From Chromatiales bacterium (GTDB lineage Bacteria; Pseudomonadota; Gammaproteobacteria; UBA6429; Thiohalophilaceae): DNA of 64,000 nucleotides. The DNA is taken from positions 1-64,000 of the forward strand of contig JALVOC010000220.1 of the NCBI GenBank assembly GCA_027032075.1, written 5' to 3'. Within the stretch, counting starts at the first letter, position 1, and every line of letters starts with the position of its first letter. This document shows, one piece after another, positions 1-7,729 of this stretch. The notes below the pieces were generated by a model. That model was not told the origin of the DNA. It saw nothing but the letters and a program-made list of their open reading frames with translations, and did no database searches. A program made the translations under genes and the position numbers.

Positions 1-1
1 T

Positions 2-209
2 TCCCGCTCCTTTGCCCAACCTACGGGTTTTTGTGGACGCTGAAAAAAGCCGTTCTGTAGGTTGGGCAAAGCGCAGCGTGCCCAACGTGTCATGAACGGA
101 AGCCGCAAGTTGGGTACGTCGCTCCCGCTCCTTTGCCCAACCTACGGGTTTTTGTGGACGCTGAAAAAAGCCGTTCTGTAGGTTGGGCAAAGCGCAGCGT
201 GCCCAACGT
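2..209. repeat. Tandem intergenic repeat, two 87-bp copies
   Basis: Positions 2-88 and 123-209 are the same 87-bp unit, offset by 121 bp, separated by a 34-bp unique spacer. Each unit carries inverted segments (TTGCCCAACCTACGG near its start, GTAGGTTGGGCAAAGCGC near its end), so each can fold into a hairpin. The GGTTGGGCAAAGCGCAGCGTGCCCAAC core resembles a dispersed REP-like element found in many proteobacterial genomes (family knowledge). No convincing gene is present in the first 266 bases. Confidence 0.85.
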
Positions 210-266
210 TGATGTCAATATCGAAGTAAGTTTTCCATTCTCTGCCCGGGCCTATAAGATACGGCT

Positions 267-1502
267 ATGCAAGTCGTCCGCCCCGAATCTCCGCAACTCA
301 AGCGCAGCCTTTCCCTTCCGCTGGTAACGTTCTATGGCATCGGCACCATTCTTGGTGCCGGCATCTATGTGCTGGTCGGCAAGGTGGCGGGTTATGCCGG
401 CATGTTCACCCCGGTTGCGTTTCTGGTTTCTTCCCTGCTGGCCGTCTTGTCCGCTTTTTCCTACGCCGAACTCTCCTCCCGTTTTCCCAAGAGCGCCGGT
501 GAGGCGGTGTATGTGCAGGAGGGGCTGGGCTGGCGGCGTTTGTCCATCGTTGTCGGGGTCACGATTGTGCTGGTGGGAACCATCTCGGTTGCCACGCTTA
601 TGCACGGTTTTGTCGGTTATCTCCAGGTATATTTCACTCTTGCGGAAACGCCGGTGATCATCGCTCTGGTTGTCATCATGGCGGCTGTCGTGATCTGGGG
701 CATCGGCGAATCGGTGATCATCGCCAGCCTGATGACGCTGGTGGAGATGGCGGGTTTGATCATGATCATCTGGGTGGCGAGGGACAGTTTTGATCAGTTG
801 CCGCAGCGTTTGCCGGAAATGCTACCGCCGTTTGAATTGTCGGCCTGGGGCGGGATCATTCTCGGCAGTATTCTCGCCTTTTATGCCTTTATCGGTTTTG
901 AGGATATTGTCAATGTGGCGGAAGAAGTCGTGGATCCCCGCCGCAATCTGCCGCGCGCCATCATCATCGCGCTGGGGGTTACCACACTTTTTTATTTTCT
1001 GATCGCCATGGTGAGCATCATTACCATCCCGCCACTGCAACTGGCCACGAGTGATGCCCCGCTGGCAATGTTGTTCCGGAAGGTTACGGGGCAATCACCG
1101 GTGGCGATCACGCTGATCAGTCTGGTTTCGGTTCTGAACGGCGCCCTCATTCAGATCATTATGGCCTCGCGGGTGCTCTATGGTATGAGCCGCCAGGGCT
1201 GGCTGCCCCCATTGCTGGGTCAGGTGAATCGGTATACGCACACACCCGTGCTGGCAACGCTGATTGTGTCGGGTACCATTTTGTTGTTTGCTTTGTGGCT
1301 GCCACTGGTCAGCCTGGCAAAACTGACCAGCTTTATCACCTTGATTGTGTTTGCATTGATCAATCTTTCCCTCTGGCGCATCAAGTTGCGCGCCCCGCAG
1401 CCGAAGGATATTCACAGCATTCCGCTGTGGGTTCCGGTACTGGGATTTTTTGCCAGCAGCGGTTTTGTCCTCTACCAGTTGCAGCATGTGCTGGCAGGGT
1501 AA
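267..1502 (+). CDS. APC-family amino acid permease
   Basis: A 411-residue polytopic membrane protein with about 11-12 hydrophobic segments. The first segment carries the glycine-rich unwound-helix signature of the amino acid/polyamine/organocation superfamily (YGIGTILGAGIYVLVG, residues 20-35), and GFEDIVNVAEEVVDPRRNLPRAI matches the conserved segment after helix 6. It should import amino acids or amines across the inner membrane by cation symport; the substrate cannot be read from sequence. It is shorter than many APC members (450-500 residues) because it stops after a short C-terminal helix. The start ATG is the first in frame after the repeat region. The TauE-like gene follows 4 nt after the stop, so the two are probably cotranscribed. 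Confidence 0.85.
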   Translation: MQVVRPESPQLKRSLSLPLVTFYGIGTILGAGIYVLVGKVAGYAGMFTPVAFLVSSLLAVLSAFSYAELSSRFPKSAGEAVYVQEGLGWRRLSIVVGVTIVLVGTISVATLMHGFVGYLQVYFTLAETPVIIALVVIMAAVVIWGIGESVIIASLMTLVEMAGLIMIIWVARDSFDQLPQRLPEMLPPFELSAWGGIILGSILAFYAFIGFEDIVNVAEEVVDPRRNLPRAIIIALGVTTLFYFLIAMVSIITIPPLQLATSDAPLAMLFRKVTGQSPVAITLISLVSVLNGALIQIIMASRVLYGMSRQGWLPPLLGQVNRYTHTPVLATLIVSGTILLFALWLPLVSLAKLTSFITLIVFALINLSLWRIKLRAPQPKDIHSIPLWVPVLGFFASSGFVLYQLQHVLAG

Positions 1503-1506
1503 CGCC

Positions 1507-2295
1507 ATGCCGCTTTGGTTTCTTTATCCGTTGCTGGGGGCTTTTGCCGGTTTGCTCGCCGGCTTGCTGGGCGTGGGCGGTGGCCTGATCATCGTACCGG
1601 TACTGGTGTTCGTGTTTGGCATGCAGGGTATCGCCGATCATCTGCTGGTGCATCTGGCGGTGGGCACCTCACTTGCCACGATCGTCCTGACTTCCCTTTC
1701 CTCCGTGCGCGCACACCATTTGCACGGTGCAGTGCTGTGGCCGGTCTTCCGTCAGCTTACTCCCGGGATTGTGACGGGGGCCTGGCTTGGCGCGGCAGTG
1801 GCGGATCTGCTGCCCACTGTTGCCTTGCGCACATTTTTCGGCATGTTCGAACTCTATGTGGCGGTGCAGATGACATTGAACATCAAACCCAAGGCCTCGC
1901 AGCAGTTACCGGGCAAAATGACGATGTTCGGCGTGGGCAACATCATCGGTGCCGTCTCCGCAGTTGTTGGGATCGGCGGTGGTACCTTGACGGTGCCGTT
2001 TCTGGTCTGGAGCAATGTCAGCATGAGAAAGGCGGTGGCTACTTCGGCCGCCTGTGGCTTGCCGATTGCAGTGGCAGGCAGTATCGGCTTTATCATTGCG
2101 GGGATGAATGAAACAGCTTTGCCGGCATACAGCAGCGGTTATGTTTACTGGCCTGCCTTTGCCGGCATTGCTGCGGCGAGTATTCTGTTTGCCCCGCTGG
2201 GAGCGAAACTGGCGCACCGCCTGCCTGCTGCCTCCCTCAAACGGGTCTTCGCCATTCTTTTGTATATACTGGCTTTCAAGATGCTGCTGGGGTGA
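1507..2295 (+). CDS. TauE/SafE family sulfite/anion exporter-type permease
   Basis: A 262-residue membrane protein with about eight helices and the duplicated glycine-rich motif of the TauE/SafE (DUF81) family: GLLGVGGGLIIVPVL in the N-terminal half and VVGIGGGTLTVPFLVW in the second. Members export or move sulfur-containing anions such as sulfite, sulfoacetate or taurine-derived products. In a genome that makes sulfite as a central intermediate, sulfite or thiosulfate traffic is a reasonable inference, not proven. The frame stays open upstream to 1450, but the ATG at 1507 is preferred because it follows the permease stop by 4 nt and avoids overlapping that gene. Confidence 0.85.
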   Translation: MPLWFLYPLLGAFAGLLAGLLGVGGGLIIVPVLVFVFGMQGIADHLLVHLAVGTSLATIVLTSLSSVRAHHLHGAVLWPVFRQLTPGIVTGAWLGAAVADLLPTVALRTFFGMFELYVAVQMTLNIKPKASQQLPGKMTMFGVGNIIGAVSAVVGIGGGTLTVPFLVWSNVSMRKAVATSAACGLPIAVAGSIGFIIAGMNETALPAYSSGYVYWPAFAGIAAASILFAPLGAKLAHRLPAASLKRVFAILLYILAFKMLLG

Positions 2296-2310
2296 AAGCC
2301 GTGTGGATGC

Positions 2311-3294
2311 TTAACCCCCCGTCATCGACATGAAGCGAATGACCTGCCCCGGTTTTTCATTAAACTCGTGACGTTCCGGCTTGAGGTTGACGGCCTTGAT
2401 GATGTGTTGTTTCAGTTCGTCATCACTGATGCCGCTGCGCAGCAGGGGCCGCAGTTCGTATTTGTTATCCTGTCCCAGGCACATATAGAGGGTGCCGTCC
2501 GCAGCGAGGCGGACGCGGTTGCAGGTTTCACAGAAGTGTTGCGACATCGGGGTGATAAAACCGATACGCAGTTCGGTGCCGGCCACCTGCACGTAACGGG
2601 CGGGGCCGCCGCCCGGCATCATCCCCGGTAACAATTCATAGCGTTGTTCCAGGCGCTGCTGAACGGTCTGCAGGCTGATGAATTGATCACTGGCCGCGCG
2701 GCCGGTGTCACCCACCGGCATGGTTTCGATAAAGCGCAGGGTGAAATCGTGTTTCAGGCAGAACTCCACCATGTCTTCCACTTCATCGTCATTGATGTCC
2801 TTCATCACCACCATGTTGATCTTGATGGGGGCGAAGCCTGCCTGCTTCGCCGTCATCAGGCCATGGATGACCTTCTCCAGCTTGCCCTGGGTGATGGCCT
2901 TGAACCGATCGGCACGCAGCGTGTCGAGGCTGGCGTTGATACGTGAGATACCGGCACGCCGCAGTGCGCTGGCATGTTGTGCCAGGCGGGTGGCATTGGT
3001 GCTGAGCGAGAGATCCTCGATGCCCGGCAGGGAGGCCAGCTGGCCGATCAGATCGGTCAGGTTTTTCCGCACCAGCGGTTCACCCCCGGTGAGACGGATG
3101 CGCCGGGTTCCCAGCTCGCCAAAGGCGCGGATCACGCGCGCGATTTCATCGAAGCTCAACCAGTCTTCCGGCTCCTCGAAGTCGTTGAATCCTTTCGGCA
3201 TGCAATAATGGCAGCGCAGATCACACCGGTCGGTCACCGAGAGACGCACATATTCGATTTCTCTGCCGAAGGGATCGGTCAGCTGATTGCTCAT
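2311..3294 (-). CDS. moaA: GTP 3',8-cyclase MoaA (molybdenum cofactor)
   Basis: A 327-residue radical SAM enzyme that starts molybdopterin synthesis by converting GTP to 3',8-cyclo-H2GTP. It shows the SAM cluster CDLRCHYC (C29, C33, C36 region), the GGEP motif (LTGGEPLVRK), the C-terminal second cluster CETCNRVRL...MC and the essential GG tail (MTGG). Length is normal. The gene faces the TauE gene (convergent, 15 nt apart). It serves the window's own molybdoenzymes: NapA and SoeA. An FNR/Dnr-type palindrome with a fitting -10 lies about 85-125 bp upstream, implying induction under denitrifying conditions. No other moa genes are in view. Confidence 0.97.
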   Translation of the reverse strand: MSNQLTDPFGREIEYVRLSVTDRCDLRCHYCMPKGFNDFEEPEDWLSFDEIARVIRAFGELGTRRIRLTGGEPLVRKNLTDLIGQLASLPGIEDLSLSTNATRLAQHASALRRAGISRINASLDTLRADRFKAITQGKLEKVIHGLMTAKQAGFAPIKINMVVMKDINDDEVEDMVEFCLKHDFTLRFIETMPVGDTGRAASDQFISLQTVQQRLEQRYELLPGMMPGGGPARYVQVAGTELRIGFITPMSQHFCETCNRVRLAADGTLYMCLGQDNKYELRPLLRSGISDDELKQHIIKAVNLKPERHEFNEKPGQVIRFMSMTGG

Positions 3295-3378
3295 GCCTGT
3301 GAACCTGTTAAAAGTTGCTGCTAAGTATAGCGGATCTGTCTGAAGAGAAAGCCCGCTAGTTGCTCCATGCTGCTATTC

Positions 3379-3420
3379 ACTCTAGGGTCATTCCCCGCTG
3401 GCTACCTTGACCGAGATCAA
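3379..3420 (-). promoter_or_regulatory. Dnr/FNR box and -10 element, moaA promoter
   Basis: TTGACCGAGATCAA at 3407-3420 matches TTGAN6TCAA. On the minus strand a TAGAGT -10-like hexamer (3384-3379) lies about 31 bp from the box centre, the class II activator geometry. moaA starts at 3294. Confidence 0.7.
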
Positions 3421-3607
3421 AAGTATTTCCGCTGCTGATGGTTATTTTTCGGCAGCAAAGGGGCCAACTTGACGCATCATGCGCCAAATGCCTGTTGTAC
3501 AAGAGGTTTCTTGTGGGTGAAGGATCGGGAAATAGGGGGGCTTCCCAGCCAATCCCGGCGAGCAGTACAGGTATTACGGATCCTGGATAAAGCGGATAAA
3601 AGCTTTA

Positions 3608-3638
3608 CCACTCACTCAAAAAGGTTTTGAGTGAGTGG
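3608..3638. repeat. Perfect 14-bp inverted repeat, 3-nt loop
   Basis: CCACTCACTCAAAA (3608-3621) is followed by AGG and then its exact reverse complement (3625-3638). There is no T-run on either side, so it is not a standard intrinsic terminator. Function unknown. Confidence 0.8.
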
Positions 3639-3813
3639 ATGCTTTGCGGATTGCCACTGTGCCTCGTTTTCACGGGCAGATTTTTCATGGCAGCGAGCGT
3701 TCTTCCCTGTGCGCTCGACAGCCGCCTCCCTGCGGCTGACGGTCATGTAAAAGACCTCTGCTCCTGATGCACCATTCCCATTCCACCAAGTGTAAGTGGG
3801 ATTCGACGCCTGT

Positions 3814-4101
3814 TTAGCTTTTCTTGAGCCGGTTCATTTCCAATAGCAGGGTAATCGGACCAACCAGTGAGGAGATGATCGCTGCGACAAGGGCCAACAC
3901 AACAAAGCCGATCAAGAATTCCATAACGACAAGCAAAATGTAACCCGCCGAGGTTGCGAGCAAATCTCCAAGCAGCGGCAAAACGATTGCAATAATTGCA
4001 GCGGTGATGAGAGCGGCGGCAAATACCGCACCAATGACAAGTCCGCATTTTGCGCCAGGGCAGGAAGCTTCTTTTCCATTGATACTGAATTTCATAGCCA
4101 T
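3814..4101 (-). CDS. Small membrane protein, unknown function
   Basis: A 95-residue protein with a short polar N-terminus containing two cysteines (CPGAKC, about residues 12-17) followed by two or three long hydrophobic helices (GLVIGAVFAAALITAAIIAI and two more) and a basic tail (NRLKKS). The frame is open further upstream to 4170, but the ATG at 4101 is preferred because it is preceded by a GGAG-type ribosome site and begins right before the conserved-looking soluble segment. A second overlapping minus-strand frame (3743-4162) looks like a shadow. I do not recognise a family. It is monocistronic. Confidence 0.6.
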   Translation of the reverse strand: MAMKFSINGKEASCPGAKCGLVIGAVFAAALITAAIIAIVLPLLGDLLATSAGYILLVVMEFLIGFVVLALVAAIISSLVGPITLLLEMNRLKKS

Positions 4102-4367
4102 GATGACATTTTCTCCATTTTCGATAGCAAAATATGTTTCCCCTGACAGCCAGCGGAAGCATATAAACATTTCATAATATTATGAAAAACAAACACTTAG
4201 TTATTGTTCTTATACAATTATCTATATAGCATCTTCGCAAAATTTCTGCTACCGGTCGGGTTTTTTTTCCCCGCTTTCGGCGGAATATCTTGTGAAGTGT
4301 CGCGCAGCGGCCGGCGCCGCCGCGGTGCGGTGGTTTTTCGGAGGGGAGAGGAAGATATCGGCGGGGA

Positions 4368-5411
4368 TCAGCTGCGCAGTTCGTGATTGACCATGAGCGC
4401 CAGGGTTAACAGTACCAAGGCGCCGCCCTGGTGTGCCGCGCCAAGCGCTACCGGTACTATATATATAAGAGTGGTGATCCCCAGAGTCACCTGCACGATC
4501 AGCATCAGGCCAAGCAGGTTGATGATCCGCCGACTGCGGTTTGCGAGTGAATAGCGCCGCGCAACAAACCAGAAGGTGGGAATCGTCAGCAGCAGCAGGT
4601 AGGCAATCATGCGATGGTTGAACTGGACACTGATCAGGTTTTCAAACCAGTTCAGATAAAACGGCTGCATGGTATACATCCCCGGCGGAATGAACTGGCC
4701 ATACATCAGGGGGAAAGTGTTCAGGATGTAGCCTGCACGGGTGCCGGCGACAAAACCGCCGCTGAGGATCATGACAATGATCAGGGCGGTGATTGCCAGG
4801 GAGAAGCGGTGCAGTTTGCCAATACCCGGTGTTTGCCTGTTGACCGGCTCCGGATGTAACAGGCTGAGTGCGGTCCACAGCATATAGCCAAAAATCAGCA
4901 TAGCCGCACCGAGGTGCGCGGTAAGCCGGTACTGGCTGACGCGGGGCTCGTGGATCAGGCCGCTTTTGACCATGTACCAGCCAAGCAGGCCCTGCAGCCC
5001 CCCGAGTAGAAACATCGTTACCAGTTGGGGAATGAGAGAGCGGCGTATTTTCCCGCGCAGCAGAAAATATAAAAACGGCAGCAGAAAGGCCAGACCAATC
5101 AGCCGGCCAAGCAGGCGGTGAGTGTACTCAAAATAGAAAATGGACTTGAATTCGTCCAGCGACATGTCCTTATTGACGTGCCGGTATTCCGGGTATTGCT
5201 GGTATTTTTCAAAGGTGGATTGCCACTCCTGCTGGTTGAGAGGCGGAATGACCCCCATGATGGGTTGCCAGTCCACCATCGACAGTCCTGAACGGGTGAG
5301 GCGGGTGACGCCGCCAAGCACGACCATGCAGAAAATCAGCGCACAGACTCCGAGAAGCCAGTAGGCGATATAACGGTTGTCGTTGTTCTTTGGTGATTCG
5401 GTTTGCGGCAT
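4368..5411 (-). CDS. ctaA: Heme A synthase CtaA
   Basis: A 347-residue, eight-helix inner-membrane protein that oxidises the C8 methyl of heme O to the formyl group of heme A. It shows the duplicated helical halves with heme-ligand histidines (FEYTHRLLGR near residue 95, TAHLGAA, VQFNHRMIAY, GAAHQGGA), the N-terminal LGGVTRLTRSGLSMVDW motif and the SGGFVAGTRAG loop, all typical of the alphaproteobacterial/mitochondrial Cox15-like type. It stands alone here, but CtaB (9491) and a heme-copper enzyme are close by, so the neighbourhood can supply O- or A-type heme. No canonical aa3 oxidase is in the window. Confidence 0.95.
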   Translation of the reverse strand: MPQTESPKNNDNRYIAYWLLGVCALIFCMVVLGGVTRLTRSGLSMVDWQPIMGVIPPLNQQEWQSTFEKYQQYPEYRHVNKDMSLDEFKSIFYFEYTHRLLGRLIGLAFLLPFLYFLLRGKIRRSLIPQLVTMFLLGGLQGLLGWYMVKSGLIHEPRVSQYRLTAHLGAAMLIFGYMLWTALSLLHPEPVNRQTPGIGKLHRFSLAITALIIVMILSGGFVAGTRAGYILNTFPLMYGQFIPPGMYTMQPFYLNWFENLISVQFNHRMIAYLLLLTIPTFWFVARRYSLANRSRRIINLLGLMLIVQVTLGITTLIYIVPVALGAAHQGGALVLLTLALMVNHELRS

Positions 5412-5625
5412 GGTGGAATTACTCAGGGTTAGAAGCGATAACGACGTATGATTTGCCAGGGCAGATTATATAAAAATCGGGCAGTTGGTGTTTGGTCCGC
5501 ATGGAGTTTGTCGATACTGAAGCAACCATACATTTTTTGTTGTATTTCTTCGGGCAAAGTGGATTATATCCATTAACGATCAATCGGGTGTTAATTTTTT
5601 TTTGCCGGTAGCGTTAATCATCACA

Positions 5626-5892
5626 CTACGCCGGGGGTGATTCCATCATAAGCACTTCGAAGATGCGCCTGGCAGTGGCTTCATCCGGGTTGCCGACGGC
5701 GACAATTTTTTTGTCGACAATGAGCGCAGGCAGTGACTTCAGCTCCAGTTGCGCGGAAAGTGCCTGCCCTTCGTTTGTTAGTATTTCGATAGTTTCTAAT
5801 GTATGATCATATTTTGCACACAGGGCCTGCCATATTCTTTCAGTTTCCTGACAAGAGGGTTGTTCCTTGTTAATAAGTAGCTGTAATTTCAT
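5626..5892 (-). CDS. Thioredoxin-fold small protein
   Basis: An 88-residue protein with a thioredoxin/glutaredoxin-like pattern: strand MKLQLLINKE, then SCQETERIWQAL in place of the redox CxxC helix start, a cis-proline-like LPALIVDKKIVAVG segment, and a C-terminal helix. The single cysteine followed by QET means only one of the two redox cysteines remains, so a monothiol or non-catalytic role is likely. It is divergent from dnr across a 110-bp gap that holds two Dnr boxes, so it may belong to the same regulon. The exact role is unknown. Confidence 0.7.
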   Translation of the reverse strand: MKLQLLINKEQPSCQETERIWQALCAKYDHTLETIEILTNEGQALSAQLELKSLPALIVDKKIVAVGNPDEATARRIFEVLMMESPPA

Positions 5893-5932
5893 CCAGAATT
5901 CATTATATTTGTTAGCGTGTAGTTGACCCAGA

Positions 5933-5974
5933 TTAATACTACACAGGGAGGTGTTATGCGTTGACTAAAATCAA
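5933..5974 (+). promoter_or_regulatory. Two Dnr/FNR boxes in the dnr promoter
   Basis: TTGACCCAGATTAA (5933-5946, one mismatch) and TTGACTAAAATCAA (5961-5974, perfect) are 28 bp apart. A TAAAAT -10-like hexamer (5966-5971) is 31 bp from the centre of the first box and lies inside the second. This fits activation from the first box and repression when the second is filled (inference). The region also serves the divergent thioredoxin-fold gene. Confidence 0.65.
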
Positions 5975-6002
5975 GTGTAAAAAAGAAGTTGAGACGTTTG
6001 TT

Positions 6003-6686
6003 ATGCGCAAGGTGGTTCCAAATGTCGAGGAATTGCAAAAAATTTATCTGTTCGAGGCATTGACCGCCGAGCAGCTTGAGAAAATTTCCGCTACGACACG
6101 CAAAATAGTACTGCCGGCAGAGAAAATCCTGTTTGAAAAGGATCAGCCCGCGGACCGCTTTTATCTGTTGTTGGAAGGGCAGATCAAACTCTTCTGCCTG
6201 TCGGAAGAGGGTGTGGAAAAAGTGATGGAGGTGATTTTTCCATGCCAGACTTTTGGTGAGGCTATTATGTTTATGGGCAGGCACGCCTATCCGCTGAGCG
6301 CCCAAGCGATCATCGAAAGCACCCTCTACAGTTTTGATATGCAGTCGTTCAAGTCACTGCTGTATGAGTCCCGGGAAACCTGCTTTCATCTGATGGCGAG
6401 CATGGGGCGGCGCCTGCATTCGCGAATCGATGAGATCAGCAATCTTACCTTGCACAACGCGACCTACCGCCTGGTTGTGTATCTGCTCGAGCAGATGCCG
6501 CAGGGGGCGATGGAATTACCGGAAATTCACCTGACCATGCCAAAAAACATAATTGCCTCACGATTATCCATTCAACCCGAGACTTTTTCGCGTATTTTAT
6601 CTAAACTCAGTAGGCGTGGTCTGATCAGGGTACAGGGACAGAATATTATCCTGAATAACGTACAGGATTTACGTGATTTACTTTAA
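6003..6686 (+). CDS. dnr: Crp/Fnr-family regulator, Dnr type (NO-responsive)
   Basis: A 227-residue regulator with an N-terminal cyclic-nucleotide-like beta-roll (about residues 15-130), a long dimerisation helix and a C-terminal winged helix. The recognition helix SIQPETFSRILSKL carries the E-x-x-S-R residues that read TTGAN6TCAA, and is very close to Pseudomonas Dnr. The N-terminus lacks the four-cysteine cluster of Fnr, so an O2-sensing Fe-S cluster is not expected; Dnr proteins sense NO through heme (family knowledge). The frame is open from a TTG at 5961, but that codon is part of a perfect Dnr box and of the presumed -10, so ATG 6003 is chosen. It probably controls most respiratory operons here. 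Confidence 0.9.
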   Translation: MRKVVPNVEELQKIYLFEALTAEQLEKISATTRKIVLPAEKILFEKDQPADRFYLLLEGQIKLFCLSEEGVEKVMEVIFPCQTFGEAIMFMGRHAYPLSAQAIIESTLYSFDMQSFKSLLYESRETCFHLMASMGRRLHSRIDEISNLTLHNATYRLVVYLLEQMPQGAMELPEIHLTMPKNIIASRLSIQPETFSRILSKLSRRGLIRVQGQNIILNNVQDLRDLL

Positions 6687-6837
6687 AAAAATAACCACAT
6701 CATTGCCAAGCAAGGTGCGATGTGGCATAAATTAAGTATCTGACTGATTTACTTAGGTTAATTTTTACCGGGGTACCGGTGTGCCAGACAGTGGAACCGC
6801 ATATCCGGAATCAGTGGCTGGCGCCTATTTTTCGAAA

Positions 6838-6874
6838 TTGATCTAGGTCAATTAGCTATACAAATCAATATGTT
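6838..6874 (+). promoter_or_regulatory. Dnr/FNR box upstream of the NO-reductase-like operon
   Basis: TTGATCTAGGTCAA at 6838-6851, with a TATGTT -10-like hexamer (6869-6874) at class II distance. The first gene of the operon starts at 6955, leaving a leader of about 70 nt. Confidence 0.7.
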
Positions 6875-6954
6875 TTATTAAATTACTCAGATAACAATTT
6901 CAAATCTGCGCAAACAACGCAGGAGTTAATAACAATTTTCACTGGAGGGTCCCC

Positions 6955-7122
6955 ATGTCGATGGAAGAATCAAGCAACGTAGCCGATGAAGAAAAAGTCC
7001 CGGCGATGCAACGCGTTCTGGATAATCCTTTCTTATTACTGTTTCTAGGTGTGGTCGTACCGACCGTGTTCTACATTTTGTGGGGCATCATGGAAATAGT
7101 CACCATCCCGGTTGCACAGTAG
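6955..7122 (+). CDS. 55-residue single-helix membrane subunit
   Basis: A short gene starting at ATG 6955 behind a strong GGAGGG ribosome site (6944-6949) and ending at TAG 7120-7122. The product has an acidic N-terminus (MSMEESSNVADEEK) and one transmembrane helix (about residues 27-49, rich in L, V, F). It sits first in the operon, 31 nt before the CuA subunit gene, and has the look of a small accessory subunit of a heme-copper complex. No family can be named from memory. The ribosome site, operon position and clean helix make it a confident gene. Confidence 0.8.
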   Translation: MSMEESSNVADEEKVPAMQRVLDNPFLLLFLGVVVPTVFYILWGIMEIVTIPVAQ

Positions 7123-7153
7123 TCGCAACATCATCCGAATCGGAGGGCAGAAT

Positions 7154-7696
7154 ATGACAACATACTCAACTACAGGAAAGACAAACTGGTGGAAGGAACC
7201 CATTGAAAGTGTTGAGCTGATCTGGATTGGTCTGGTGGTGGTGTGGGGGTTGATCATGACCTTCATGATGCCGTACTGGCACGTGGTCGGTAAGCAAAAC
7301 CTTTCCAATGAATCCTATAAGACCAAACCGGAAGTTTATCTGAAAAAGGCCGAGGCCATGGTGTCTGAACATACCGTGCGTACCATCGGGCAGCAGGAAC
7401 TCCCGGTTGTCGCGCCGCCGGTGGGCAGTGATGTTTACCTCGTCGCCAGATTGTGGGAATGGTGGCCGGCGCTGGAATTGAAGAAGGGTCAAAGTTATCG
7501 CTTGCATCTTTCTTCGCTGGACTGGCAGCACGGTTTTTCCCTGCAACCGGAAAACATCAACCTGCAGATTGTCCCTGGCTATGAAACGGTCGTTACGATT
7601 ACTCCAACGACGTCGGGTGAGCTGTCCGTCGTATGTAACGAATACTGCGGGATTGGCCACCACAATATGATTGGCAAAATCTTTGTAACTGAATAA
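7154..7696 (+). CDS. CuA-bearing subunit II of heme-copper NO-reductase-like enzyme (NorS-like)
   Basis: A 180-residue protein: one N-terminal transmembrane helix (about residues 21-43) and a periplasmic cupredoxin domain. The binuclear CuA motif is complete: CNEYCGIGHHNM near the C-terminus, with the first histidine in DWQHGFSL. It passes electrons from a c-type cytochrome or cupredoxin to subunit I. ATG 7154 is chosen over the in-frame ATG at 7112 because CGGAGGG (7141-7147) lies at the right spacing. The subunit II/subunit I/SCO set recalls the norS-norY-senC cluster of ammonia oxidisers (sNOR), and the Dnr box upstream favours NO reduction over O2 respiration. Confidence 0.85.
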   Translation: MTTYSTTGKTNWWKEPIESVELIWIGLVVVWGLIMTFMMPYWHVVGKQNLSNESYKTKPEVYLKKAEAMVSEHTVRTIGQQELPVVAPPVGSDVYLVARLWEWWPALELKKGQSYRLHLSSLDWQHGFSLQPENINLQIVPGYETVVTITPTTSGELSVVCNEYCGIGHHNMIGKIFVTE

Positions 7697-7729
7697 TTTA
7701 AAACTGAATAAAAATTGGGAGGGCCATAC

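Larger units (their letters stand above)
3295..3813. other. Intergenic region between moaA and small membrane gene
   Basis: About 520 bp without a convincing gene. It holds the moaA promoter with its Dnr box (3407-3420) and a perfect hairpin (3608-3638). The segment 3690-3740 has partial inverted symmetry around GCGAGCG/CGCTCG. No tRNA or other RNA gene was recognised. Confidence 0.6.

Noticed and set aside
3743-4162. 139-codon minus-strand ORF overlapping the small membrane gene
   Set aside because: The other frame (3814-4101) gives clean hydrophobic helices and a ribosome site; this one gives a basic, Cys/Trp-rich, incoherent product.
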